A DNA stretch of 7,360 nucleotides from Halobacteriales archaeon (GCA_007118075.1 SKSH01000095.1:1-7360), one strand, 5' to 3'; counted from the first letter of the stretch, positions 1-6,255 are shown. Numbers and translations are program-made. The notes: generated from the sequence alone by a model not told the origin.

Positions 1-480
1 CCGGAGGAATCAACGCTGTCGGTCCCACTATTCGTCATCACTCTCGTCGGTGCGACAGCTGCTACGGCGGTCGTCTGGGTTGCGGCCGTTCGTTGGATCC
101 CCTCGATCAATGCTGGAACTGGATTGATCGGGCCGGTCCTCATCTGGGGTCATGCCGTCGACGGATTCGCTAATGTACTGAGTCTAGATTGGAACGAAGA
201 ACTCGGGTTGGGCCGGTCGTACGATCCAAAACACGTGGTCAACGAAGCAGTGGCAGATATCACCGAGGTGATCCAGCCTGCCGCAGTCTCTGACATGATT
301 GGAACTGTCTGGCCATTCATCCCACTCAAGATAGGGGTGGCCCTCTTGGTGGTATACCTCTTCAATGACGAGCTCTATGAGGACTCACCAAGCTTCTTCA
401 TGCTATTGTTGATCGCGGTACTTGCAGTGGGGCTCGGACCGGGTACCCGCGATCTGCTCCGTGCCACCTTCGGCGTCTGA
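1..480 (+). CDS. DUF63 family integral membrane protein (3' part; start lies before the window)
   Basis: The frame is open from base 1 with no start needed, so the gene enters from the left; 159 codons are visible, ending in TGA at 478-480. Hydrophobic segments lie at roughly visible residues 7-30, 40-60, 104-121 and 131-146, so this is a polytopic membrane protein of the cytoplasmic membrane. The C-terminal signature GLGPGTRDLLRATFGV, the segment GHAVDGFANVLSLDW and the PKH(V/P)VN motif match what I remember of haloarchaeal DUF63 proteins, whose function is unknown. No catalytic motif can be named. An internal TTG at 124 could be mistaken for a start but sits in the middle of the conserved region. 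The gene converges on the YcaO gene with 13 nt between stop codons, too short for separate terminators. I am confident of the family and cannot assign a biochemical role. Confidence 0.9.
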   Translation, partial: PEESTLSVPLFVITLVGATAATAVVWVAAVRWIPSINAGTGLIGPVLIWGHAVDGFANVLSLDWNEELGLGRSYDPKHVVNEAVADITEVIQPAAVSDMIGTVWPFIPLKIGVALLVVYLFNDELYEDSPSFFMLLLIAVLAVGLGPGTRDLLRATFGV

Positions 481-493
481 CCGGAGGCGATGA

Positions 494-2188
494 TCAGGGA
501 TACGGGTGGTCGCCGCGATCGAGTCGTGGTCTAAAGCCCAGCTCTCGCGGAACCGATGAGAGTCGATCAGCAAAGTGTGTACGGTCACGCACAAGTGGTT
601 GTGCCTCTGGACTGACGACCCGAACTGCCTCAAAGCCAAGTGATGCAACATCGCGGGTCGTGGTCCGGGCTGCGTACATGGATAGCCCGGCTCGAGCTGT
701 CTCAGTGAGACAGTGATCGATGGCCGATTGGGCATCCTCGATACCGCTCGGTGCGATCGTTGCAGCATCGACCTTTGGCCATGATTTGAGGAGTGTCCGA
801 GCCTGTCTGGGGTAGGTGGCGAACTCACCGATAGCACCTTCTTGGGCAGCTCGCTCAGGACCCATTCCGAGGAGTTCGATCCAGTTCTGTCCGGCCTCAG
901 CGAGCGCTCGTTCGGCGGCCACCGCTGGATCGAGTGAAGCCGCAGAACCGACCGCGAACGACGGCCATGCATCTGGGTCCACCCCTGGGATATCAAGCAG
1001 TGCATCACCCTCCCCATCGCGGCGATGAACGACCGCAGTGACAACCGGTATATCGATATCCTGGGTCATCACCAGTGCGGTCGATGCGAGCCCTTCCCCT
1101 GCCAACCGTTGGGTCAGGATCTGGTATGGTTCGTGGTTCACCTCGAGCTCGAGTGGTTCATATGTCGAGTACCATCCAAGCATACACGCATCACGCTCGA
1201 TGACCTCGACCAACCCAGCGAGGACTGCATCAGTCCAGGTCGCACCGAGACCGAGCCCCGTGGTGATACCGGTTATATCTGCCTCGGCTGGTGGTGGGAA
1301 GGTCACCGCCTCTGCCGGAAGTGAGACGTTCTCTTCGGTGTTGAGGTCGATCGCAGGCCACCACCGACCGAGTACTGACCCATCGTCATCGGCAGTGGCT
1401 ATGTCTGCAAGCTCGATCGTTCGACCCTTGGGCTCTTCAGGGAGGGCATCGAGGTGATAGCAGCCCGCACAGTACCGTTCCAGCCCTTCACCGATCGCGC
1501 GCATGAACGCATCGTCCCAATCGAGATCCACACCGGCTGCATATCTGGCAGCACGGGCGTCACTGAAACTCGTAGTGTCGGCCACCTCGGCGATGTAATA
1601 CGGTGCCGGATACGATGATTGCTCACCGACCTGTGCGATGATTCCGAGGATTGGGTCGACTGCGAGCTCAGCTCGGTCGAGTGCTTCACCAGCCGGCGGA
1701 TCTTCGGTACCCGCCTCGAAGCGATCGAACTCTCGTTCACAGCTACAGCCTGGCACGGGGAGGACTCGACGTTCACCGCCGTCGAGTAACCTGACCACCC
1801 CGAGTCGTTGATCGAGAGCCTCTACCCCCGTCTGATGTATGAGGCGTCCGGCAACTGCACCGGCGTACCGTGCACTTTCAGATGATGGAGTGGACGGCTC
1901 GATCGGGGTGGATGTACTTGCCTCAACTCGACGTTTGAGACATCGTCTGCAGGGACCCTCTGGACCGATTACGGCAATTGATGCTTCCACACCGTCGATG
2001 GCGTACCCACCGATGCCACCGACTTCGATCGCGATGAACGTTCTTTCCGCGTTGAACGAAGGAAAGTCATCCGGGGTACCGGCAACAATCAGCGGTGTAG
2101 TGGTGGTAGCGAGCTCGAACCCGAGTCCTTCGAGGCCGGCACCAACGGCAGCTTCCACCTGGGGTGCCCCACGGAATCCGATCTCCAT
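494..2188 (-). CDS. YcaO-domain protein with N-terminal E1-like zinc-binding domain
   Basis: YcaO enzymes use ATP to activate a peptide-backbone amide, making azolines, thioamides or amidines; the E. coli protein is tied to ribosomal protein S12 methylthiolation. Residues 1 to about 170 resemble the substrate/leader-binding E1-like 'C' domain of azole-modification systems, with paired cysteines C80-x2-C83 and C148-x-C150 that probably hold zinc. Residues about 185-560 form the YcaO domain: G-E-G-L-E-R-Y with E234, E237 and R238; a second V-E-V-I-E-R-D motif with E328, E331, R332 and D333; and A-L-A-E-A-G-Q with E431 and Q433, the usual ATP/Mg positions. The C-terminus ends HPYP, a short form of the proline-rich tail of azoline-forming members. 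The ATG at 2188 is preferred over a GTG at 2197 because GAGGTG lies 6 nt before the ATG and overlaps the GTG. No TfuA, dehydrogenase or precursor gene is visible, so the substrate is unknown. The gene lies 46 nt downstream of the TbsP-like gene. Confidence 0.93.
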   Translation of the reverse strand: MEIGFRGAPQVEAAVGAGLEGLGFELATTTTPLIVAGTPDDFPSFNAERTFIAIEVGGIGGYAIDGVEASIAVIGPEGPCRRCLKRRVEASTSTPIEPSTPSSESARYAGAVAGRLIHQTGVEALDQRLGVVRLLDGGERRVLPVPGCSCEREFDRFEAGTEDPPAGEALDRAELAVDPILGIIAQVGEQSSYPAPYYIAEVADTTSFSDARAARYAAGVDLDWDDAFMRAIGEGLERYCAGCYHLDALPEEPKGRTIELADIATADDDGSVLGRWWPAIDLNTEENVSLPAEAVTFPPPAEADITGITTGLGLGATWTDAVLAGLVEVIERDACMLGWYSTYEPLELEVNHEPYQILTQRLAGEGLASTALVMTQDIDIPVVTAVVHRRDGEGDALLDIPGVDPDAWPSFAVGSAASLDPAVAAERALAEAGQNWIELLGMGPERAAQEGAIGEFATYPRQARTLLKSWPKVDAATIAPSGIEDAQSAIDHCLTETARAGLSMYAARTTTRDVASLGFEAVRVVSPEAQPLVRDRTHFADRLSSVPRELGFRPRLDRGDHPYP

Positions 2189-2194
2189 GTGCGA

Positions 2195-2200
2195 CACCTC
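2195..2200 (-). promoter_or_regulatory. Shine-Dalgarno of the YcaO gene (GAGGTG)
   Basis: Read on the minus strand, GAGGTG is followed by 6 nt and then ATG at 2188. It decides the start: the upstream in-frame GTG (2197) is part of this site and could not use it. Confidence 0.7.
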
Positions 2201-2220
2201 GGGGAGCCCCGCGGATAAAC
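2200..2220 (-). promoter_or_regulatory. Possible internal promoter and palindromic operator before the YcaO gene
   Basis: On the minus strand a TATA-like TTTATC lies at 2219-2214, centred about 28 nt before the YcaO ATG, which would give a nearly leaderless mRNA. Between it and the Shine-Dalgarno lies a perfect 12-bp palindrome, CGGGGAGCCCCG (2200-2211). In DNA this could be an operator covering the initiation region; in a read-through RNA it could be a small hairpin next to the ribosome-binding site. Both roles are inferred from position only. Confidence 0.35.
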
Positions 2221-2234
2221 CCGATTACTCTTCA

Positions 2235-3023
2235 TCACACAAGAGTGTCGAGTGCTTCTCGAGCCGTGACATCGAGCGCATCAAGTCGAAGTGTAAGTCG
2301 TTGTTGGGGACGTCCGACCCCATCTGCGATCGATTCCACCTCGATGAGCCCAGCCTCCTCGAATCGTTGTTTAATCCGTGAGAAATCGGCCTCGGTGGCG
2401 ACTCCACTCGCTCTTCCCCATGCACCGAGATTGCCAAGCCAACTACCGTTATGTGCTGCAACGAGCGTTGCGAACTCCAGCGCATCGTATGTCTCACCGG
2501 CTAGCTGTTGGTCCCAGATCGCCCCGAGGCATTCTTCGAGGTGCATCGCAGCATCCTCGCCGAAGTGTGCCTCGTATGTGTCAAGTACCGTCGTGAGTGT
2601 CGGCTGCGTAGGAGTCCATTGAGGACTCGACCCTCGTACTTCACCCAGACAATGCTTCAACAGCAAGCCGAGCTCACCATGGGCACCGATTCGAAGTCCA
2701 GCCAGTGTCGTCTCGAACTCGATGAAGGCGATCAACTCGTCTTCGCCGAGCGCGACCGAAGGTATCTGTCGGTCGATGCGTGAGACGGTGAACGTACCCG
2801 CTTCGATCGCCTCTGTGAGACTCCACGATAGGTAGTCGACCGATTCGATGGTGTCCAGGCACGATACGGTCGTGAGGACCGACCAAGTCGTTGCAGCTGG
2901 TCGGTCTCTCGTGAGCAGCGATCCGAGCAGATAGGGGTCGGTCGTGCTCATCGTGTTCGTACCCGACCAGGTCACTAGTTGTTCGAGGACAGCCGACCGC
3001 CCATGTACAAGTTCTGCACTCAT
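2235..3023 (-). CDS. TbsP-like (DUF5821) winged-helix transcriptional regulator
   Basis: A 262-residue protein. The C-terminal winged-helix region, residues about 182-245, carries LVAAHN, LGAWGRASGVATEADFSR, FEEAGLIEVE and GVGRPQQRLTL. This closely follows the haloarchaeal DUF5821/TbsP pattern I remember (LVAAKN, ISKWGEDVGIASKATFSRTK, LEDMGLIDTE, GRPRLRLKL), including the D-T-Y-E segment before it. TbsP is a haloarchaeal regulator reported to act on glycolytic and gluconeogenic genes. The N-terminal half is diverged and would be the sensing or dimerisation part. The start at 3023 fits the family's N-terminus (M-S-A-E-L-V-H-G against M-x-x-N-[LV]-L-G). An ATG at 3041 with a G-rich site 5 nt upstream would add six residues and cannot be excluded; the longer open frame to 3125 runs through the TATA box and is unlikely. 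The gene is divergent from glyA and probably cotranscribed with the YcaO gene. Orthology to TbsP itself, as opposed to a paralogue, is uncertain. Confidence 0.82.
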   Translation of the reverse strand: MSAELVHGRSAVLEQLVTWSGTNTMSTTDPYLLGSLLTRDRPAATTWSVLTTVSCLDTIESVDYLSWSLTEAIEAGTFTVSRIDRQIPSVALGEDELIAFIEFETTLAGLRIGAHGELGLLLKHCLGEVRGSSPQWTPTQPTLTTVLDTYEAHFGEDAAMHLEECLGAIWDQQLAGETYDALEFATLVAAHNGSWLGNLGAWGRASGVATEADFSRIKQRFEEAGLIEVESIADGVGRPQQRLTLRLDALDVTAREALDTLV

Positions 3024-3080
3024 ACCTGCCAACATACGCATTGGAACCCCCGGGGACTTGAACACTCCTGACAAGAAGAT

Positions 3081-3090
3081 TACTATATTT
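3081..3090. promoter_or_regulatory. Divergent promoter core (AT-rich TATA element) between the TbsP-like gene and glyA
   Basis: TACTATATTT is the only strongly AT-rich patch in the 140-nt divergent spacer. Read leftwards (AAATATAGTA) it predicts transcription from about 3060 and a leader of some 37 nt to the start at 3023. Read rightwards it predicts a start near 3112 and a leader of about 50 nt containing the glyA Shine-Dalgarno. One element may serve both genes or only one of them. Confidence 0.5.
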
Positions 3091-3152
3091 GTCGAGACGA
3101 CCGGCTGAGCACGGCCGTTGCGCAAAGGCTACAGTCTCGCCCTGAGCGGGTC

Positions 3153-3157
3153 GAGGT
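3153..3157 (+). promoter_or_regulatory. Shine-Dalgarno of glyA (GAGGT)
   Basis: GAGGT is followed by 6 nt and the ATG at 3164. It fixes the start of glyA and shows that this mRNA has a leader, unlike the apparently leaderless aminotransferase gene downstream. Confidence 0.7.
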
Positions 3158-3163
3158 AAGCAG

Positions 3164-4414
3164 ATGGACCATGAGGCACTTCGGTCGGCCGATCCACTCG
3201 TCGCCGAGGCGATCGCAGCAGAAGGTGCGAGGCAGAATGATACCATCTCGCTCATCGCCAGCGAGAATCATGTGAGCGAGGCGGTTCTCGCTGCACAGGG
3301 TTCGGTCATGACCAACAAGTACGCAGAGGGATATCCTGGTCGACGATACTACGCTGGCTGTGCGGAGGTCGACCGAGTCGAACAGGCGGCGATCGATCGA
3401 GCCAAGGAACTCTGGGGGGCTGAACACGTCAACGTACAGCCACACAGCGGCACACAGGCAAATCAGGCGGTGTACACCGCCGTGTTGAATCCAGGCGATT
3501 GCATCCTCTCATTGGCGCTGGAACACGGTGGCCATCTCAGCCATGGACACCGCGTCAACTTCACCGGTCAGCTGTACAATGTTCACCAGTACCGGCTCGA
3601 TGAATCGACGGGACGACTCGATTACGAGCAGATTGCCGAGCGAGCGAAAGAGGTCGATCCCGATATCATCGTCGCTGGTTTCTCCGCCTATCCACGGGCT
3701 ATCGATTGGGAGCGAATCCAATCGATTGCCGATGAGGTCGGTGCCTACCAATTGGCTGATATCGCTCACATCAGCGGACTGGTTGCCACCGGTGCGCATC
3801 CATCGCCCGTCGGGGTTGCTGACTTCGTGACCGGTTCGACACACAAGACAATCCGTGCCGGGCGAGGGGGGATCGTGATGTGTGAAGATCAACACGCAGA
3901 TGCGATCGATTCGGCGGTCTTCCCTGGTGGCCAGGGTGGACCCCTCATGCACAACATCGCGGGAAAGGCAGTCGGATTCGCTGAGGCGCTCACCACTGCG
4001 TTCGAAGCCTACATCGAGGCCGTGGTCGACAATGCACAGCTGTTGGCAGAGTTGTTGCAATCCGCCGGTGTCGAACTGGTCACCGGCGGCACGGACACAC
4101 ATCTGATGCTCGTCGATCTCCAAGAGAGTCACCCATCGCTCACCGGACAGCAACTGGAGGAGGCGCTCGAAGCGGTCGGAATCATCCTCAACAAGAACAC
4201 AGTCCCTGGCGAGCAGCGATCACCATTCGTGACGAGTGGCGTCAGGATCGGCACGCCGGCGGTGACCAGTCGTGGGATGCGAGGGCCGGAGATGGAGGTA
4301 CTCGCGGACTGTATCCTCGATATCATGCAAGCACCTGCAGACGAGGAGGTCCGTGAATCGGTGAGTGCTCGGGTTGCAGAACTCGCCGGCAGGTTCCCAG
4401 CTTACGCCGTTTGA
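3164..4414 (+). CDS. glyA: Serine hydroxymethyltransferase (SHMT)
   Basis: This cytoplasmic PLP enzyme converts serine plus tetrahydrofolate to glycine plus methylene-tetrahydrofolate. At 416 residues it is the normal length (E. coli 417). The PLP lysine is K228 in GSTHKTIRAGRGG. Other family marks are LIASENHVSEAVL near the N-terminus, NKYAEGYPGRRYYAGC, the HVNVQPHSGTQAN phosphate-binding stretch, LADIAHISGLVA, FPGGQGGPLMHNIAGKAVGF and the C-terminal SGVRIGTPAVTSRGM. About 6 lysines in the whole protein is a haloarchaeal feature. The C-terminal RIGTPAVTSRGM follows the general SHMT consensus more than the form I recall from typical haloarchaea, suggesting a diverged lineage. It is divergent from the TbsP-like regulator and followed by a 48-codon gene. 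The folD gene that I recall often following glyA in haloarchaea is not present here. Identity is secure. Confidence 0.97.
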   Translation: MDHEALRSADPLVAEAIAAEGARQNDTISLIASENHVSEAVLAAQGSVMTNKYAEGYPGRRYYAGCAEVDRVEQAAIDRAKELWGAEHVNVQPHSGTQANQAVYTAVLNPGDCILSLALEHGGHLSHGHRVNFTGQLYNVHQYRLDESTGRLDYEQIAERAKEVDPDIIVAGFSAYPRAIDWERIQSIADEVGAYQLADIAHISGLVATGAHPSPVGVADFVTGSTHKTIRAGRGGIVMCEDQHADAIDSAVFPGGQGGPLMHNIAGKAVGFAEALTTAFEAYIEAVVDNAQLLAELLQSAGVELVTGGTDTHLMLVDLQESHPSLTGQQLEEALEAVGIILNKNTVPGEQRSPFVTSGVRIGTPAVTSRGMRGPEMEVLADCILDIMQAPADEEVRESVSARVAELAGRFPAYAV

Positions 4415-4455
4415 ACGACTCAACCTTCTTCATCGCGAAGGTATTCTTTCCGTGT

Positions 4456-4602
4456 ATGCGGAGTGAGGATGAGGTACGCGATCAATACGAGTTCCTCGCC
4501 GCCGAGCTCGAGAGTGAGGCGATGCAACATGAGGGGGTTCGACAGATGTTCAGCTACTACAAACGAGCCCTCGGATGGGTCCTTGAGGAAGAGCACATGT
4601 GA
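4456..4602 (+). CDS. Small acidic conserved-looking protein of unknown function (48 aa)
   Basis: A 48-residue protein with 12 acidic and 5 basic residues and one lysine, matching the charge pattern of its neighbours. It has no signal peptide or membrane segment, and its spacing of leucines and charges suggests two amphipathic helices (EVRDQYEFLAAELESEA and GVRQMFSYYKRALGWVLEEE). I do not recognise the family. The start is placed at ATG 4456; the frame can be extended to a TTG at 4411 overlapping the glyA stop, but those residues are hydrophobic and unlike the rest. AAGGT lies 13 nt before the ATG, a weak and distant ribosome site. It lies 41 nt after glyA, so it may ride on the glyA transcript. 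A T-run follows 4 nt after the stop. Composition supports a real gene; its role is unknown. Confidence 0.68.
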   Translation: MRSEDEVRDQYEFLAAELESEAMQHEGVRQMFSYYKRALGWVLEEEHM

Positions 4603-4606
4603 CCCG

Positions 4607-4611
4607 TTTTT
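4607..4611 (+). terminator. T-run, likely end of the glyA - small ORF transcript
   Basis: TTTTT begins 4 nt after the stop of the 48-aa gene. Archaeal RNA polymerase commonly stops in such U-tracts without a hairpin. It precedes an independent promoter-like box at 4641. Confidence 0.4.
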
Positions 4612-4640
4612 CGAACCGAAATACACCCGAGGAGATAGGC

Positions 4641-4646
4641 TTATAG
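4641..4646 (+). promoter_or_regulatory. TATA-like box before the stem-loop region
   Basis: TTATAG here is identical to the box at 4813-4818 that precedes the aminotransferase gene. Its centre lies 25-26 nt before base 4669, exactly where the first perfect stem-loop begins, so it would start an RNA on the hairpin's first base. No start codon of a plausible gene lies downstream before 4840. Confidence 0.5.
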
Positions 4647-4668
4647 TCCTGGCAGCAGGACAATCGTA

Positions 4669-4749
4669 CTGACGCTTCGTCTGGAGGGCCGAAGCGTCAG
4701 CGGGGACCAAACAGGGCGGCACGGATCACGCGCTTTTCTCGCGTGATCC
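4669..4749 (+). ncRNA. Candidate small structured RNA with two perfect stem-loops
   Basis: Hairpin 1 pairs CTGACGCTTCG (4669-4679) with CGAAGCGTCAG (4690-4700), 11 perfect base pairs around a 10-nt loop. Hairpin 2 pairs GGATCACGCG (4723-4732) with CGCGTGATCC (4740-4749), 10 perfect pairs around a 7-nt loop. They are separated by 22 unpaired nt. With a TATA box placed to start transcription at 4669, the simplest reading is a short RNA gene whose 3' end is not defined here; 4749 is only the end of the second stem. I see no tRNA, SRP, RNase P, or box C/D or H/ACA signature. The alternatives are two DNA operators or an unusual terminator. A weak 24-codon open frame crosses hairpin 2 on the other strand. 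Confidence 0.4.
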
Positions 4750-4812
4750 ACTTCACGACACTGAGCATCATCGCCAGCGTATTCGCAACGGTTGGGCATG
4801 GCCGACAGAATG

Positions 4813-4818
4813 TTATAG
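4813..4818 (+). promoter_or_regulatory. TATA box of the aminotransferase gene (leaderless)
   Basis: TTATAG is centred 24-25 nt before the ATG at 4840, preceded by a purine stretch (AGAA) as in archaeal BRE elements. No Shine-Dalgarno lies before the ATG. This spacing predicts that transcription starts at or next to the start codon, and favours ATG 4840 over the in-frame TTG at 4834. Confidence 0.6.
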
Positions 4819-4839
4819 CCGGGATTTGACTTCTTGGAT

Positions 4840-6171
4840 ATGGATCGGGATACTGCTGAACCATCAGTCTCCTCGTTGCCTGGTGACCGAGCAAAGCGGT
4901 GGGTTGAGTACCACCACGAGGTGGCCGCCCCGAGTACCTACGTCTACGAGTTCGTACTCGATGCCACCGCACCAGCGGCCGGTCCCTTCTGCACCGATGT
5001 CGACGGGAACGTCCTCATGGACTTCACCTGCCATGTGGCATCGGCCCCTTTGGGATACAACAACCCGCTCATCCTTGATCGACTCGGTGAGCTTGAATTG
5101 GTCGATCCACTTCGGATTGCCGGTCAGGACTTCTACATCAGTGGTGGATGGCCACCGGAAGCCCCCGATGGACCAGGCCCCAGTCAGCTCATGCACCGGC
5201 TTGTCGAGGCCACCGAGCACTTCGACTTCGACCGGGTGTTCCTCTCCAATTCCGGTGCTGAGGCGGTTGAGAACGCCATCAAAGTGTGCTATGCTGATGG
5301 TGGTCATCGGGCGGTGACGTTCGAAGGTGCCTTCCACGGTCGTACCCTTGGTGCGCTCTCCCTCAACCGCTCAAAGCGGAACCATCGGAAGGGATACCCA
5401 GAGGTACCGGGGGTGCTTTCAGTCCCGTATTGCGGTTGTCACACTGAATGCACCTGTGGTTGGCAAACCGATGGACCAGGTGGCAACGCCCTTGCCGACA
5501 GGCTTCATCCCAAACAAGGAAACCTCGACCCGGCCGAGGTAGCCTTCATCATCCTCGAACCGGTGCAAGGTGAGGGTGGTTATCGGATTCCGAACCCGAC
5601 GTTCATCGATGACCTTCAGGCGATCATCGATGAACACGATATCAGGCTGATCGCGGATGAGATTCAATCCGGCCTCGGTCGAACCGGTGAGATGTGGGGA
5701 ATCGACCACACACCACTCGAGCCGGATGTCATCTGCTCTGCAAAGGGACTCCGCGTCGGGGCAACCATCTCGAAGGGATCCCTGTTCCCCGAGGAGACCG
5801 GTCGGATCTCGTCTACATGGGGGGCTGGCGATATCGTCGGTGCTATGCGAGGGGTAGCCGTCCTCGATGCCATCAACGAGGAGGATCTCTTGACCAACGC
5901 AACCGATCGCGGCGAGCAGTTCACCGAAGCGATGACGGACGCTGATCCCAGTGGAGTCGAGGCGGTGCGTGGTCTTGGACTCATGCTGGCACTCGATTTC
6001 GAGACAAAGGAGCTACGCGATGCGGTCGTCGATGACGCCTTCGATCGGGGCCTTCTCTTGCTTGGTTGTGGGTATCGGACGCTTCGCGTCCTTCCTCCGC
6101 TCGATGTGACCGAGCGTGAGATCGACCTTGCGGTCTCGGTACTCACTGAGTCTATCGAGGCAGCCAACTGA
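4840..6171 (+). CDS. Class III PLP-dependent aminotransferase (haloarchaeal type, substrate unknown)
   Basis: A 443-residue cytoplasmic enzyme of the ornithine/4-aminobutyrate aminotransferase superfamily. Visible marks are the SNSGAEAVENAIK phosphate-binding stretch (S138, G139, A140), the EGAFHGRT ring-stacking motif (F165, H166), the IADEIQSGLGRTGEMWG segment with PLP-nitrogen aspartate D273, and the Schiff-base lysine K302 in CSAKGLRVG. The N-terminal RWVEYHHEVAAPSTYVYEF and the FCTDVDGNV(L)MDFTCHVASAPLGYNNP run match a haloarchaeal subgroup I remember only as 'class III aminotransferase'. The true substrate could be ornithine, acetylornithine, lysine, 4-aminobutyrate or another amine, and racemases also belong to this fold. 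An insertion around residues 198-206 carries C-x-C-x3-C-x-C, unusual for the family. The gene appears leaderless and monocistronic, with 105 nt to mutY. Family certain, substrate not. Confidence 0.93.
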   Translation: MDRDTAEPSVSSLPGDRAKRWVEYHHEVAAPSTYVYEFVLDATAPAAGPFCTDVDGNVLMDFTCHVASAPLGYNNPLILDRLGELELVDPLRIAGQDFYISGGWPPEAPDGPGPSQLMHRLVEATEHFDFDRVFLSNSGAEAVENAIKVCYADGGHRAVTFEGAFHGRTLGALSLNRSKRNHRKGYPEVPGVLSVPYCGCHTECTCGWQTDGPGGNALADRLHPKQGNLDPAEVAFIILEPVQGEGGYRIPNPTFIDDLQAIIDEHDIRLIADEIQSGLGRTGEMWGIDHTPLEPDVICSAKGLRVGATISKGSLFPEETGRISSTWGAGDIVGAMRGVAVLDAINEEDLLTNATDRGEQFTEAMTDADPSGVEAVRGLGLMLALDFETKELRDAVVDDAFDRGLLLLGCGYRTLRVLPPLDVTEREIDLAVSVLTESIEAAN

Positions 6172-6204
6172 GCTAGCGTCCAGTGAAGCGGGGCCGGGGT
6201 GCCA

Positions 6205-6255
6205 TTAGCTCGCTCACGATGATAGCATACCGTAAACCGGTCGAGCTAACCGACC
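6205..6255. repeat. Overlapping inverted repeats between the aminotransferase gene and mutY
   Basis: TTAGCTCG (6205-6212) is the exact reverse complement of CGAGCTAA (6242-6249). A second, shorter inverted repeat GGTCG (6239-6243) / CGACC (6251-6255) shares bases with the right arm, so the two structures exclude each other. They lie 22-72 nt before the mutY ATG, in the 105-nt spacer, which otherwise shows no clear TATA box or Shine-Dalgarno. They could be an operator or a leader structure, or chance. Confidence 0.3.

Noticed and set aside
481..493. Terminator between the converging DUF63 and YcaO genes
   Set aside because: The spacer is only 13 nt and has no T-run on either strand.
403..1044. 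A 213-codon minus-strand frame overlapping the DUF63 and YcaO genes
   Set aside because: It is a shadow in another frame of YcaO: basic, Ser/Arg-rich and without family motifs, while the YcaO frame has clear catalytic motifs.
3024..3125. N-terminal extension of the TbsP-like protein to 3125
   Set aside because: It would place the only TATA-like element inside the coding region and add residues not present in the family.
3509..4153. A 214-codon minus-strand frame inside glyA
   Set aside because: It lies wholly antisense to a conserved SHMT gene and has no recognisable domain.
4603..4626. TTCGAACC as the T-arm of a tRNA on the minus strand
   Set aside because: The flanking bases do not form a T-stem, and no acceptor, D or anticodon arm could be drawn around it.
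4697..4771. A 24-codon minus-strand ORF (beginning MMLSVVKWITREKR) across the second hairpin
   Set aside because: It is short and basic, unlike neighbouring proteins. It has no ribosome site, and the only TATA-like patch on that strand lies about 42 nt upstream. The hairpins explain the region better.
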